Source: an uncultured Duncaniella sp. (GTDB taxonomy: Bacteria > Bacteroidota > Bacteroidia > Bacteroidales > Muribaculaceae). Taken from it: 13,477 nucleotides of DNA. Positions within the stretch are counted from its first letter, which is position 1. Every line of letters starts with the position of its first letter. The notes under the pieces were generated by a model. The model was not told the DNA's origin and did not search any database. It saw only the letters and a list, made by a program, of their open reading frames with translations. A program made the translations under genes and the position numbers. The stretch lies in NCBI RefSeq assembly GCF_910577345.1, contig NZ_CAJTMT010000036.1, positions 16,346-29,822 of the forward strand, written 5' to 3'. This document shows positions 1-6,001 of the stretch, piece after piece.

Positions 1-14
1 GAATGCCCCCACCA

Positions 15-223
15 CGGGCATCGAAGATGTCCGACAATAACACACGCCTCCGGACAAATAATGGGTTATATAAATTCAGGAAATTACCTATTGATGGTTA
101 AACCAAACAATTGGCCTACACCTATCGGGGGGTGATATTATAGGACATCTTCGATGCCCGCTGGGTATCATCCGATAACCCTACGCCTACCGGGGGGATA
201 TTATAGGACATCTTCGATGCCCG
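15..223. repeat. 18-base element: one inverted and two direct copies
   Basis: The sequence ggacatcttcgatgcccg occurs at 143-160 and 206-223, and its exact reverse complement lies at 15-32. The two direct copies share longer flanks: gatattata precedes each, and a cctaycggggg-like string lies just upstream (121-131 and 186-196). Each is followed by a variable stretch leading to a ccgataaccc motif (172-181 and 238-247). The inverted copy could pair with either direct copy, giving a stem of about 17-18 base pairs with a loop of over 100 bases. The function is unknown. Confidence 0.75.
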
Positions 224-256
224 ACCCTGTATATCAACCGATAACCCCACACCTTC

Positions 257-298
257 GCGGAACGCAATTTCGCCCTACGGGCTTCATTGCGTTTCCGC
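257..298. repeat. Long imperfect palindrome (hairpin)
   Basis: The left arm gcggaacgcaat (257-268) pairs with attgcgtttccgc (286-298), leaving one bulged base. Inside it, gccc (272-275) pairs with gggc (279-282) around a three-base loop. The result is a near-continuous hairpin of about 16 base pairs over 42 bases. There is no T-run on either side, so it does not look like a standard intrinsic terminator. A REP-like palindromic element is more likely. Confidence 0.7.
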
Positions 299-321
299 TC
301 GATGCGGGGCTATTATCACAT

Positions 322-582
322 CGCTGCTGCGCAGCTTTCCGATTGCCATCCGACATGATTATGATACGACTCAACTGCGCTGATTTCCAATTGCCATCCG
401 GCACGGTAATATCACATCGCTAACTGGTTGCCATCCGGCAAGGCCATATCATAGCGCTGCTGCGCAGCTTTCCAATTGCCATCCGGCATGATTATGATAC
501 GACTCAACTGCGCTGATTTCCAATTGCCGTCCGGCATAACGATGTAACATCGCTTATCGGTTGCCATCCGGCAAGACATATC
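322..582. repeat. Tandem duplication of a ~128-base block, period 133
   Basis: Positions 322-450 and 455-582 are near-identical direct copies. Each starts with cgctgctgcgcagcttt, which contains the perfect palindrome gctgcgcagc. Each then carries catgattatgatacgactc and aactgcgctgatttcc, and ends in ttgccatccggcaag. Within each copy a smaller unit, ttgccatccggca, appears about three times with small changes (near 343, 390, 429, 476, 523 and 560). The block is therefore a duplication of something already repetitive. No reading frame is preserved in a way that suggests protein selection. Confidence 0.85.
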
Positions 583-615
583 TTCAGAAATTTACCCTTC
601 TGTTTCTTATGCCCT

Positions 616-710
616 TATGTTCTTTTGTATCAAAATCAAATATGTTCTTTTGTATCAAAATTAAATATGTTCTTTTGTGTCAAAACCAAATCTGTTGTAT
701 CAAAACCAAA
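616..710. repeat. 25-base tandem repeat, 3.8 copies
   Basis: Three exact-length 25-base units lie at 616-640, 641-665 and 666-690. Their common core is tatgttcttttgtatcaaaa followed by ycaaa or ttaaa. A fourth unit at 691-710 lacks five bases. Units differ at only one to four positions. The array ends 25 bases beyond the stop codon of the DUF4831 gene, so it would lie in that transcript's 3' untranslated end. There are no spacers between units, so it is a minisatellite and not a CRISPR array. Confidence 0.85.
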
Positions 711-734
711 CTTCAATTGTTTCAATATCAAACA

Positions 735-1829
735 TCAATTCCCAACCGTTCCAAGCTCACGGACTGCTCCGGTGAGGGGGTTGAAATGCAGATAAGCCGG
801 TTCGCGCTTGTTGGTGAAAAGCGACGGGTCGAGACCGAACACAACACCGTATTGAGCCACGTCAAACTCCTTCTCCGTCAGAGTGCGGTCATCGTAGGTC
901 AGACTTACCCATGCAGCGCCGGGGATACGGTAGGCAACTCCACCCTTGGGGAAGGTCTTGGCCACACCCTTTTCGTTGACAGGAAGTTCGCCACGGGTGA
1001 TTGGAGTGATCTCAATATAGATGGGATCACCCGAAAGGTCGTTGGCATCCACCAGACCGTCAATAGCCGACAGACGGGCAATGACCATACGGCTTGCCTC
1101 ACCATCCTCAGGGATATATACGGTATAGGTGCGCACCTCAACCGACTTCTGCACAGTGCCGAGGAACATCGCAGTCAGCGCTTCCTCCTGTCCTGCAAGC
1201 TGGTCGAGGGCAAGTTTCATCGCCGCACCGTCAGAAGGCATGGCATCGGCCTGACCGGAGATGATTTCATTGCGGTTGGTGCGCAGTTCATATATCTTCT
1301 CAGCGGCAAGCTCCGCACGTTTGGCCGACGACTTGCTCTGAATCATCTCAGGAGTGATGGCCTGCTGTGCAATCGGCTTCTGCAAAACCGTAGGCTCCGC
1401 TGCGACAGCCTTAGGCAACTCCGTGAGGCTGACTTCCGGATTGTAGTTCTCATCGTTGATGGAGAGTGGATAATTGCTGTCGGACAGCATCATGAAAGTG
1501 CCCGTCCCACCCTTGAAATTAGCCAGATAGCGCTCCTCCTCATCGGCAACTGCGACAGGATTGACAACAGCCTCAGTGATGCGCCATGAAGTCGAGGGCT
1601 TGATGATAGGCTCGGTGTTGAGATACTTCTTGGCATACTGATAGAACTCGCCCGGAGTGTTGACAGTCTTTTCAACTGCAACTGTCACCTCGAACGCGGT
1701 GAGCGGAAGAGTGTACATAAGCCCGAACTCATTAGCCTTCGTAGCCGTCAGCTTTGTTGATGTCTGAGCGAAAGCCGGAGCGACAACCATCGCCATCGGC
1801 AGTAATATTGAGAATAACTTTTTCATCAT
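735..1829 (-). CDS. Exported DUF4831 family protein
   Basis: This 364-residue protein of unknown function matches the Bacteroidales DUF4831 family in length and motif layout (recognised from memory). Residues 1-21 form a signal peptide (MMKKLFSILLPMAMVV core, cleavage after AFA), with no lipobox, so a soluble periplasmic or exported protein is likely. Recognisable blocks are the N-terminal LMYTLPLTAFEVTV (37-50), a central helix followed by SGQADAMPSDG (191-201) and a charged helix with QEEALTAMF (214-222), and a C-terminal part with YRIPGAAWVSL (300-310) and YLHFNPLTG (346-354). Residues 140-180 are Ala/Gln/Glu-rich and probably a linker. Two adjacent ATG codons (1824-1829) could each be the start. 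The gene stands alone, 260 bases downstream of nnr. No pathway can be assigned from context. Confidence 0.85.
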   Translation of the reverse strand: MMKKLFSILLPMAMVVAPAFAQTSTKLTATKANEFGLMYTLPLTAFEVTVAVEKTVNTPGEFYQYAKKYLNTEPIIKPSTSWRITEAVVNPVAVADEEERYLANFKGGTGTFMMLSDSNYPLSINDENYNPEVSLTELPKAVAAEPTVLQKPIAQQAITPEMIQSKSSAKRAELAAEKIYELRTNRNEIISGQADAMPSDGAAMKLALDQLAGQEEALTAMFLGTVQKSVEVRTYTVYIPEDGEASRMVIARLSAIDGLVDANDLSGDPIYIEITPITRGELPVNEKGVAKTFPKGGVAYRIPGAAWVSLTYDDRTLTEKEFDVAQYGVVFGLDPSLFTNKREPAYLHFNPLTGAVRELGTVGN

Positions 1830-1992
1830 GGTTTATATAAAAAACTTTAAACTCAGCGGTCTAAATTTTGGAATCTGAAATTTATTGTGAGGAGGATATA
1901 TGAGGGTTATAATATGTAATAGGGAAATGAATGCCAAGAATAGAATAACGGACAACTGCAAATAGAATACCGAATAAATAAAAAATACCTAT

Positions 1993-2020
1993 GTCATCCG
2001 GCATACGCGCTACAGCGCGT
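1993..2020. repeat. Short GC-rich inverted repeat with a catccggca tag
   Basis: The bases acgcgct and agcgcgt (2005-2020) form a perfect seven-base inverted repeat separated by two bases, in an otherwise A/T-rich gap. It is preceded by tcatccggcat (1994-2004), which resembles the ttgccatccggca unit repeated six times between 343 and 573. It may be a degraded single copy of the same repeat family. Confidence 0.55.
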
Positions 2021-2040
2021 CCCTACAGCAAAACTATTAT

Positions 2041-2068
2041 CTATACTCTATACTTTATACTCTATACT
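2041..2068. repeat. Heptamer tandem repeat ytatact, four copies
   Basis: Four consecutive seven-base units (ctatact, ctatact, ttatact, ctatact) lie immediately beyond the hairpin at the end of nnr. This is a microsatellite-like, A/T-rich run. On the minus strand it would directly follow the terminator stem, where a T-rich tract is normally expected. Confidence 0.8.
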
Positions 2069-2070
2069 GC

Positions 2071-2099
2071 GATATTTTAGCGCCAAACGCTAAAATATC
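2071..2099 (-). terminator. Hairpin at the end of nnr that includes its stop codon
   Basis: A perfect 12-base inverted repeat, gatattttagcg (2071-2082) and cgctaaaatatc (2088-2099), is separated by five bases. The nnr stop codon TAG (2090-2092) and its last two codons lie within the stem. The position right at the gene end suggests a transcription terminator or 3'-end stabilising hairpin. There is no clean T-run after it, only the A/T-rich heptamer array, so the terminator role is inferred. Confidence 0.65.
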
Positions 2100-3601
2100 T
2101 CCCTGATTGCCTTCCCGACAGCGGCGGCGATGTCGCCGGCCGAGGTGCCGTAGTCACCCTCAGAGCGCGCGGCGATGTCGCCCGCAAGACCGTGGATGTA
2201 GACACCTGCCGTGACAGCGATTTCCGACTTGTAGCCCTGCGCGAGGAGCGAGGTAATTATGCCGGTCAACACGTCACCGCTACCTGCCGTCGCCATAGCC
2301 GCAGAGCCGGTGGAGTTGAAAAACACCTTACCGTCGGGGCGCACAGTGGCACTGTAGCGGCCTTTGAGCACGATTATCAGCTTGTACTTGTGGGAAACCT
2401 CAAGAGCCCTCAGCAGACGGGTCTCAGCCGAAGCCTGCGAACCGAAGATGCGGTCAAACTCGCCGGCGTGGGGCGTGAGGATCGAGCCGGGGGCGATGTG
2501 GTCGATGAGAGCGGGATTGCGCGCGATGATGTTGAGCGCGTCGGCATCAATCACCATCGGACGTTTGATGGTCTTTATGAGTGTCTCGACAGCGCCTCGG
2601 GTGGCATCATTGGTACCGATACCGGGGCCTACGCCGATGGCAGTATAATTGACACGCGGACTCATGTTGGAAATCACATTGTCGTTTGCATCGGGGAGGA
2701 AAAGCGCCTCGGGGACAGCCGTCTGAAGCACACTGAATCCGCAGCGCGGAGAGTGGACCGTCAGCTTACCCACACCCGCACGGAGCGCACCGCGCGAGGC
2801 AAGCACTGCAGCACCCATCATGCCGTAGCAACCGGCAAAGAGTAGCGCATGGCCGAAATCAGCTTTCGAGCAGAAGTCGGGACGGGGTTTGAGCACACGG
2901 CGCACATCCTCCTTCTCGATGAGGAAATATTTCGTGGCGGTCTGTTCGATGGCGCGTCGACTCAGGCCGATGTCAACGGTAGTCCACCGTCCGACAAGGG
3001 GAGCGTTATCGCTCAGGAAGAAGGCAAGACGGGGAAATTGCACGGCAACCGTGAGGTCGGCGTGAACAACGTCGCGGGCAAGGATGCGGGAATTCCAGTC
3101 GCCGAACATGCCCGACGGAACGTCGATGGACACCACCGTGGCACCCGACTCATTGATGTAGCGCGCCATTGCCTTATAGCCGCCGTCGAGCGGATTGCGC
3201 AAGCCGGTGCCGAAAAGGCCGTCGATGACAAGATGGTCAGGCGTAAGGGTGGGGATATGGGAAGTGTGGACAATCTCGGTCATGGCAACATTGCCCATGC
3301 GCAGAAGCTCGTCGCGACATTCGCGGCAGTCGCGCGAGAGGGAATTGCCCTGCACGTTGATGAGTACCACATGCGGATTGAACCCTGCCTGAATGAGCAG
3401 TTTGGCCACAATAAGGGCATCCGCGCCGTTGTTTCCCGCTCCGGCAAAGACCATTGTCGGCTTCGACGGACTCCAGCGGCTGAGTATCTCGTTGACCACC
3501 CCTTCGGCTACACGGTGAATCAGCTCCATCGAGCTGACTCCCTCATCTTCGATGGTAACGCGGTCAATATTTCGTATATTTTCGGTGGTAAAAATCTTCA
3601 T
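2090..3601 (-). CDS. nnr: Bifunctional NAD(P)H-hydrate epimerase / ADP-dependent NAD(P)H-hydrate dehydratase
   Basis: This cytosolic metabolite-repair enzyme restores hydrated NADH and NADPH. One domain interconverts the R and S hydrates, and the other dehydrates the S form using ADP. The protein is 503 residues, normal for the fusion. The N-terminal YjeF-like epimerase (about 1-215) has GAGNNGADAL (54-63), VIDGLFGTG (125-133) and DVPSG (160-164). The C-terminal ribokinase-like dehydratase (about 235-503) has the GALRAGVGKLT block (271-281), GPGIG (325-329), DADALN (352-357), TPHAGEFDR (376-384) and GSGDVLTG (440-447), whose Asp443 is the expected catalytic base. An in-frame ATG eight codons upstream exists, but MKIFTTENIRNID is the usual family N-terminus and fits the promoter at 3627, so 3601 is chosen. 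The second Gly of the usual GNNGGDG motif is Ala here, a common variation. It is a single-gene unit. Confidence 0.95.
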   Translation of the reverse strand: MKIFTTENIRNIDRVTIEDEGVSSMELIHRVAEGVVNEILSRWSPSKPTMVFAGAGNNGADALIVAKLLIQAGFNPHVVLINVQGNSLSRDCRECRDELLRMGNVAMTEIVHTSHIPTLTPDHLVIDGLFGTGLRNPLDGGYKAMARYINESGATVVSIDVPSGMFGDWNSRILARDVVHADLTVAVQFPRLAFFLSDNAPLVGRWTTVDIGLSRRAIEQTATKYFLIEKEDVRRVLKPRPDFCSKADFGHALLFAGCYGMMGAAVLASRGALRAGVGKLTVHSPRCGFSVLQTAVPEALFLPDANDNVISNMSPRVNYTAIGVGPGIGTNDATRGAVETLIKTIKRPMVIDADALNIIARNPALIDHIAPGSILTPHAGEFDRIFGSQASAETRLLRALEVSHKYKLIIVLKGRYSATVRPDGKVFFNSTGSAAMATAGSGDVLTGIITSLLAQGYKSEIAVTAGVYIHGLAGDIAARSEGDYGTSAGDIAAAVGKAIREIF

Positions 3602-3626
3602 AATCAATAAAAAAGAATTGCCCACG

Positions 3627-3659
3627 CAAAATTACTGAAATTTCGCCGAAAATTCCGAA
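3627..3659 (-). promoter_or_regulatory. Bacteroidetes-type promoter for nnr
   Basis: On the minus strand, TAATTTTG (3627-3634) matches the Bacteroidetes housekeeping -7 consensus TAnnTTTG exactly. A weaker -33 element, TTCG (3656-3659, consensus TTTG), lies 21 bases upstream. Transcription would begin near 3620, leaving a leader of about 20 bases before the chosen ATG. This also argues against the upstream ATG at 3625. Confidence 0.6.
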
Positions 3660-3708
3660 CCTCATCTGATTTAAATTCAAAAAAACCGATGAAAGAGTTG
3701 GAAGAGAG

Positions 3709-3800
3709 GGAAAGGTACATAATGACATGGGGATAGAATGATGGAAGGGCACATAAGGACATGGGGATAGAATGATGGAAAGGCACATAAGGACATAAAG
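3709..3800. repeat. 34-base tandem repeat, 2.7 copies
   Basis: Units at 3709-3742 and 3743-3776, plus a partial third at 3777-3800, share gacatggggatagaatgat and ggaaaggcacataagg with few differences. The third unit runs directly into the 40-base dispersed element (3777-3816), so the two repeat families overlap and probably share an origin. Confidence 0.8.
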
Positions 3801-4041
3801 TCAGAAGAAACAAAAGTTTTTTATCCACTAAACCGCATTAGATATTAAATAAATAATATCATAGCCTTAAAACATTAATATTATAACTATTATCGATGAT
3901 TATAATATTATCGAACATTATCGCTAATAAAACCCTTTTGTTTCTTCTGACCCTATGTCCTTATGTACCATTCCATCCTTAAAATCAGCCCATAATAAAA
4001 CCTTTTGTCCCTTCTGACCCTATGTCCTTATGTACCCTTCC
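3777..4041. repeat. ~40-base dispersed element, three copies in two orientations
   Basis: A 40-base sequence with core cttctgaccctatgtcc, followed by ttatgtac, occurs on the plus strand at 3935-3974 and 4002-4041 (about three differences). Its reverse complement is at 3777-3816 (about four differences from 3935-3974). The inverted pair flanks about 118 bases of A/T-rich DNA and could in principle form a long stem. Both direct copies are also preceded by a taataaaacc string. A more diverged relative is visible near 597-628. None is in a gene. Confidence 0.8.
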
Positions 4042-4063
4042 ATCACTTCCATCCCATCACTTC

Positions 4064-5989
4064 CTATACCCGATACGAATGGAGAGAGGAAAGGAAGTTG
4101 ACTCCGGAGTAGGTCATGAGCATCGCCAGTGAGGCGAGGAGGAGGTATATTGCCAGAGAGCGTCCACGCAGACCGGTCGAGCGGTGGAGCGGGACAGCAT
4201 ATATGAGCATCGTCACCAACGCCCATGTCTCCTTCGGGTCCCAGGCCCAGTAGCGTCCCCACGACACATTGGCCCACACCGCACCCAACCATATTCCAAG
4301 ACCTAACAACCATACTCCCCACTCTGTCAACCGAAGAGCCGTCGGCATCAATCTCTCCAATCCGGCAGGACGCACCAACCCAATCAATCCCCCTAAGGAT
4401 GCAAAGCCAAGAAGTGCGTATGAGGTCATCACGACCGACACATGCACCGAGAGCCAAGGAGAAGCCAAAACAGGCATCAGCGGTGTCAACTGCGGAGTGC
4501 GCGACCCGAGCCATGCGACAAGCGCCAAGGCTCCGGTGGCCAACAGTCCGCACGACCCGAGCAGGACATCTTTGCGCCCAACCCAAATGCACAGCCCAGA
4601 AAGCATGACGGCTGTAAAGAAAAGCAGATCCGACGACCCGACCAACGGGGCCTCCCCCGAAGCTGCCCAATGCCATGCGAACGTCATCAGCCCGAACAGT
4701 GTCAGTGCTACGCCACCCCACAGCCTCATCTTCCGGCAACGATTTCCCGCAACCAATGAAAGCACACCGGCGAGGAAGGCACATATAAAGAATATCATCC
4801 CCGGACGGCAGCGGTCATAGGCAAGTACGAGCATGACCTCCTCATCGCTCAACCGCAATTCACTGTCTGGAGGAAGAGGCGAGTACAGCTTTCCGCTCCA
4901 CAATTCGGCAAGCAGAGCCACTTTCTCGTCAAGACGCAGTATTGCCTTATCAAGCTCTCCACTGCCATCCCGCCACAGGGTTTCAGGAAGGTACCGGCCA
5001 TCCACACTGTAGAGAGCGGCAGGGCTGACGTATGCCCCCTGCAGCTCCAGGGCTTTTCTCAACCCCTTATCCTTCACGAAAAGGAAACCGACATCCCGCC
5101 ACTCGTCGGGATAGACTGTCAGCGAAGCGATGAAGCGGGTGGCATCAATGCCTCCCACCTTTTCCGATCCGGTCAGCGCGAGTGTAAGCTTCCGCGCCAT
5201 TGACTCAAACGGAACGGCATGTCCGCGAAACAGCACCTGCTTTCCTGCAAGCGAATCGGCAAGCGACTGCGGGACTGCCGGAGCGGCCTCTCCCCTACCG
5301 GTTCCGGCAAGAATCATCAGAGCCATCACCGTCACGCCCCTCACCGGTCTGCGAAATGATTTCCCGACGAGCATCAGCAATCCTGCGAGGGCGAAAAGTG
5401 CATAGCCCGCGTAGGTCAATGCAATCCCGAAGGGATCATGGGCCACGGTCAGGACTGTTGCACCGGTCGAATCGTAGGAGGTCTGGTATAGACGGTAGTC
5501 ATCCCAACTTCGTCCGGGGGCAGACAGATGTCCGATTCTGTTCATTGAAATCACAATCCGCTCCCCGCCATCGGTCACTATGACCGAGCGGAAGTCACGC
5601 GGAAAGGTCATTCCGGGATAATACACCACCTCAAATTTCTCAAGCCTTACCCCGACCGGCAGTGGCAGGGCAAGGCTGTCGGAATCATAATAGACATCGG
5701 AATGTTCTCCCGGCAAAAGGCGCAGGGTGCCGCGTTCAGCCGTCAGCGCCGTCACTCCCCCTCCGGCAAGGATGAGAAGCAAAGAGAGGTGAAAGCACCA
5801 AAGAGTCTTGCGTCCGCGCATCCTCTTTCCGGCAAGGAGAGCGACAAGCAGTAGTCCCGCTACAGTCCACAGCGCGAACCACCACCATGAGGAATAGACC
5901 TCCGGCGGCAGCAACACAGAGCCTCCGACAAAGAGGCTCCCCACGACTGCAAGCGTGGCTTTCACGCGTGGTGACTTCAGCACTGACAT
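4064..5989 (-). CDS. ccsA: Fused ResB/CcsA (System II) cytochrome c synthase
   Basis: This inner-membrane protein exports haem and attaches it to CxxCH motifs of cytochromes c. It has 641 residues. The N-terminal ResB-like part has three membrane helices within residues 11-83, a periplasmic stretch (about 85-185) and helices near 187-208 and 216-232. A soluble segment follows (about 235-395). The C-terminal CcsA part (about 396-641) has several helices and the haem-binding WWD motif WGRYWAWDPKETW (577-589). All four histidines expected from studied CcsBA proteins have candidates: His67 (helix 3), His516 (SVHVSVV), His602 (VPLHRS) and His637 (SSLHSY). It is shorter than the roughly 900-residue epsilonproteobacterial fusions, mainly from a smaller ResB periplasmic domain. 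It starts 12 bases after the RidA-like gene and ends the operon, whose products at 7197-7922 and 9220-10659 are its likely substrates. The gene symbol names the CcsA half only. Confidence 0.92.
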   Translation of the reverse strand: MSVLKSPRVKATLAVVGSLFVGGSVLLPPEVYSSWWWFALWTVAGLLLVALLAGKRMRGRKTLWCFHLSLLLILAGGGVTALTAERGTLRLLPGEHSDVYYDSDSLALPLPVGVRLEKFEVVYYPGMTFPRDFRSVIVTDGGERIVISMNRIGHLSAPGRSWDDYRLYQTSYDSTGATVLTVAHDPFGIALTYAGYALFALAGLLMLVGKSFRRPVRGVTVMALMILAGTGRGEAAPAVPQSLADSLAGKQVLFRGHAVPFESMARKLTLALTGSEKVGGIDATRFIASLTVYPDEWRDVGFLFVKDKGLRKALELQGAYVSPAALYSVDGRYLPETLWRDGSGELDKAILRLDEKVALLAELWSGKLYSPLPPDSELRLSDEEVMLVLAYDRCRPGMIFFICAFLAGVLSLVAGNRCRKMRLWGGVALTLFGLMTFAWHWAASGEAPLVGSSDLLFFTAVMLSGLCIWVGRKDVLLGSCGLLATGALALVAWLGSRTPQLTPLMPVLASPWLSVHVSVVMTSYALLGFASLGGLIGLVRPAGLERLMPTALRLTEWGVWLLGLGIWLGAVWANVSWGRYWAWDPKETWALVTMLIYAVPLHRSTGLRGRSLAIYLLLASLAMLMTYSGVNFLSSLHSYRV

Positions 5990-6001
5990 TCCGAAAAAGT
6001 T

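Larger units (their letters stand above)
1..734. other. Gene-free, repeat-rich intergenic region
   Basis: I find no credible gene in these 734 bases. The region lies downstream of the minus-strand DUF4831 gene. It is built from several kinds of short repeat, listed separately: an 18-base element in both orientations, a long hairpin, a duplicated block of about 128 bases, and a 25-base tandem array. The open frames that cross it translate repeat DNA into low-complexity Pro/Ser/Arg-rich peptides with no recognisable domain. It resembles the non-coding repeat clusters that collect between genes in Bacteroidales chromosomes. Confidence 0.7.
1830..2089. other. Intergenic gap between nnr and the DUF4831 gene
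   Basis: This 260-base A/T-rich gap contains no gene. It holds the leader of the DUF4831 gene, a short inverted repeat (2005-2020), a four-copy heptamer (2041-2068) and part of the nnr hairpin. A weak -7-like sequence, TAAATTTC on the minus strand (1877-1884), has one mismatch to TAnnTTTG and no convincing -33 partner, so I do not call a promoter. Confidence 0.6.
3602..4063. other. Gene-free gap between ccsA and nnr
   Basis: These 462 bases separate the seven-gene operon from nnr. They contain the nnr promoter, a 34-base tandem repeat, three copies of a roughly 40-base element in two orientations and a very A/T-rich core (3824-3930). In that core gatatta and taatatc (3841-3860) form a seven-base stem, and attatcg occurs three times (3889, 3907, 3917). 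I see no clear intrinsic terminator for the operon. Two overlapping minus-strand frames of 74 codons exist only because the repeats happen to lack stops. Confidence 0.7.

Noticed and set aside
154..423. 89-codon plus-strand frame in the left intergenic region
   Set aside because: It consists of the 18-base element, the hairpin and part of the duplicated block; the frame is not maintained between repeat copies.
616..710. Possible small CRISPR array
   Set aside because: The 25-base units abut directly with no unique spacers, and no cas genes are present.
561..1589. 342-codon plus-strand open frame
   Set aside because: It lies antisense to the DUF4831 gene and begins in the 25-base tandem array. 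Its translation shows no domain or signal, while the minus-strand protein is coherent with a signal peptide.
2849..3610. 253-codon plus-strand open frame
   Set aside because: It is antisense to nnr, whose motifs are unmistakable; the open frame follows from the GC-rich codon use of that gene.
3564..3828. Two overlapping 74-codon minus-strand frames ahead of nnr
   Set aside because: They translate the 34-base tandem repeat (recurring Met-Ser-Leu-Cys-like peptides) and overlap the nnr promoter and start; no sign of selection for protein.
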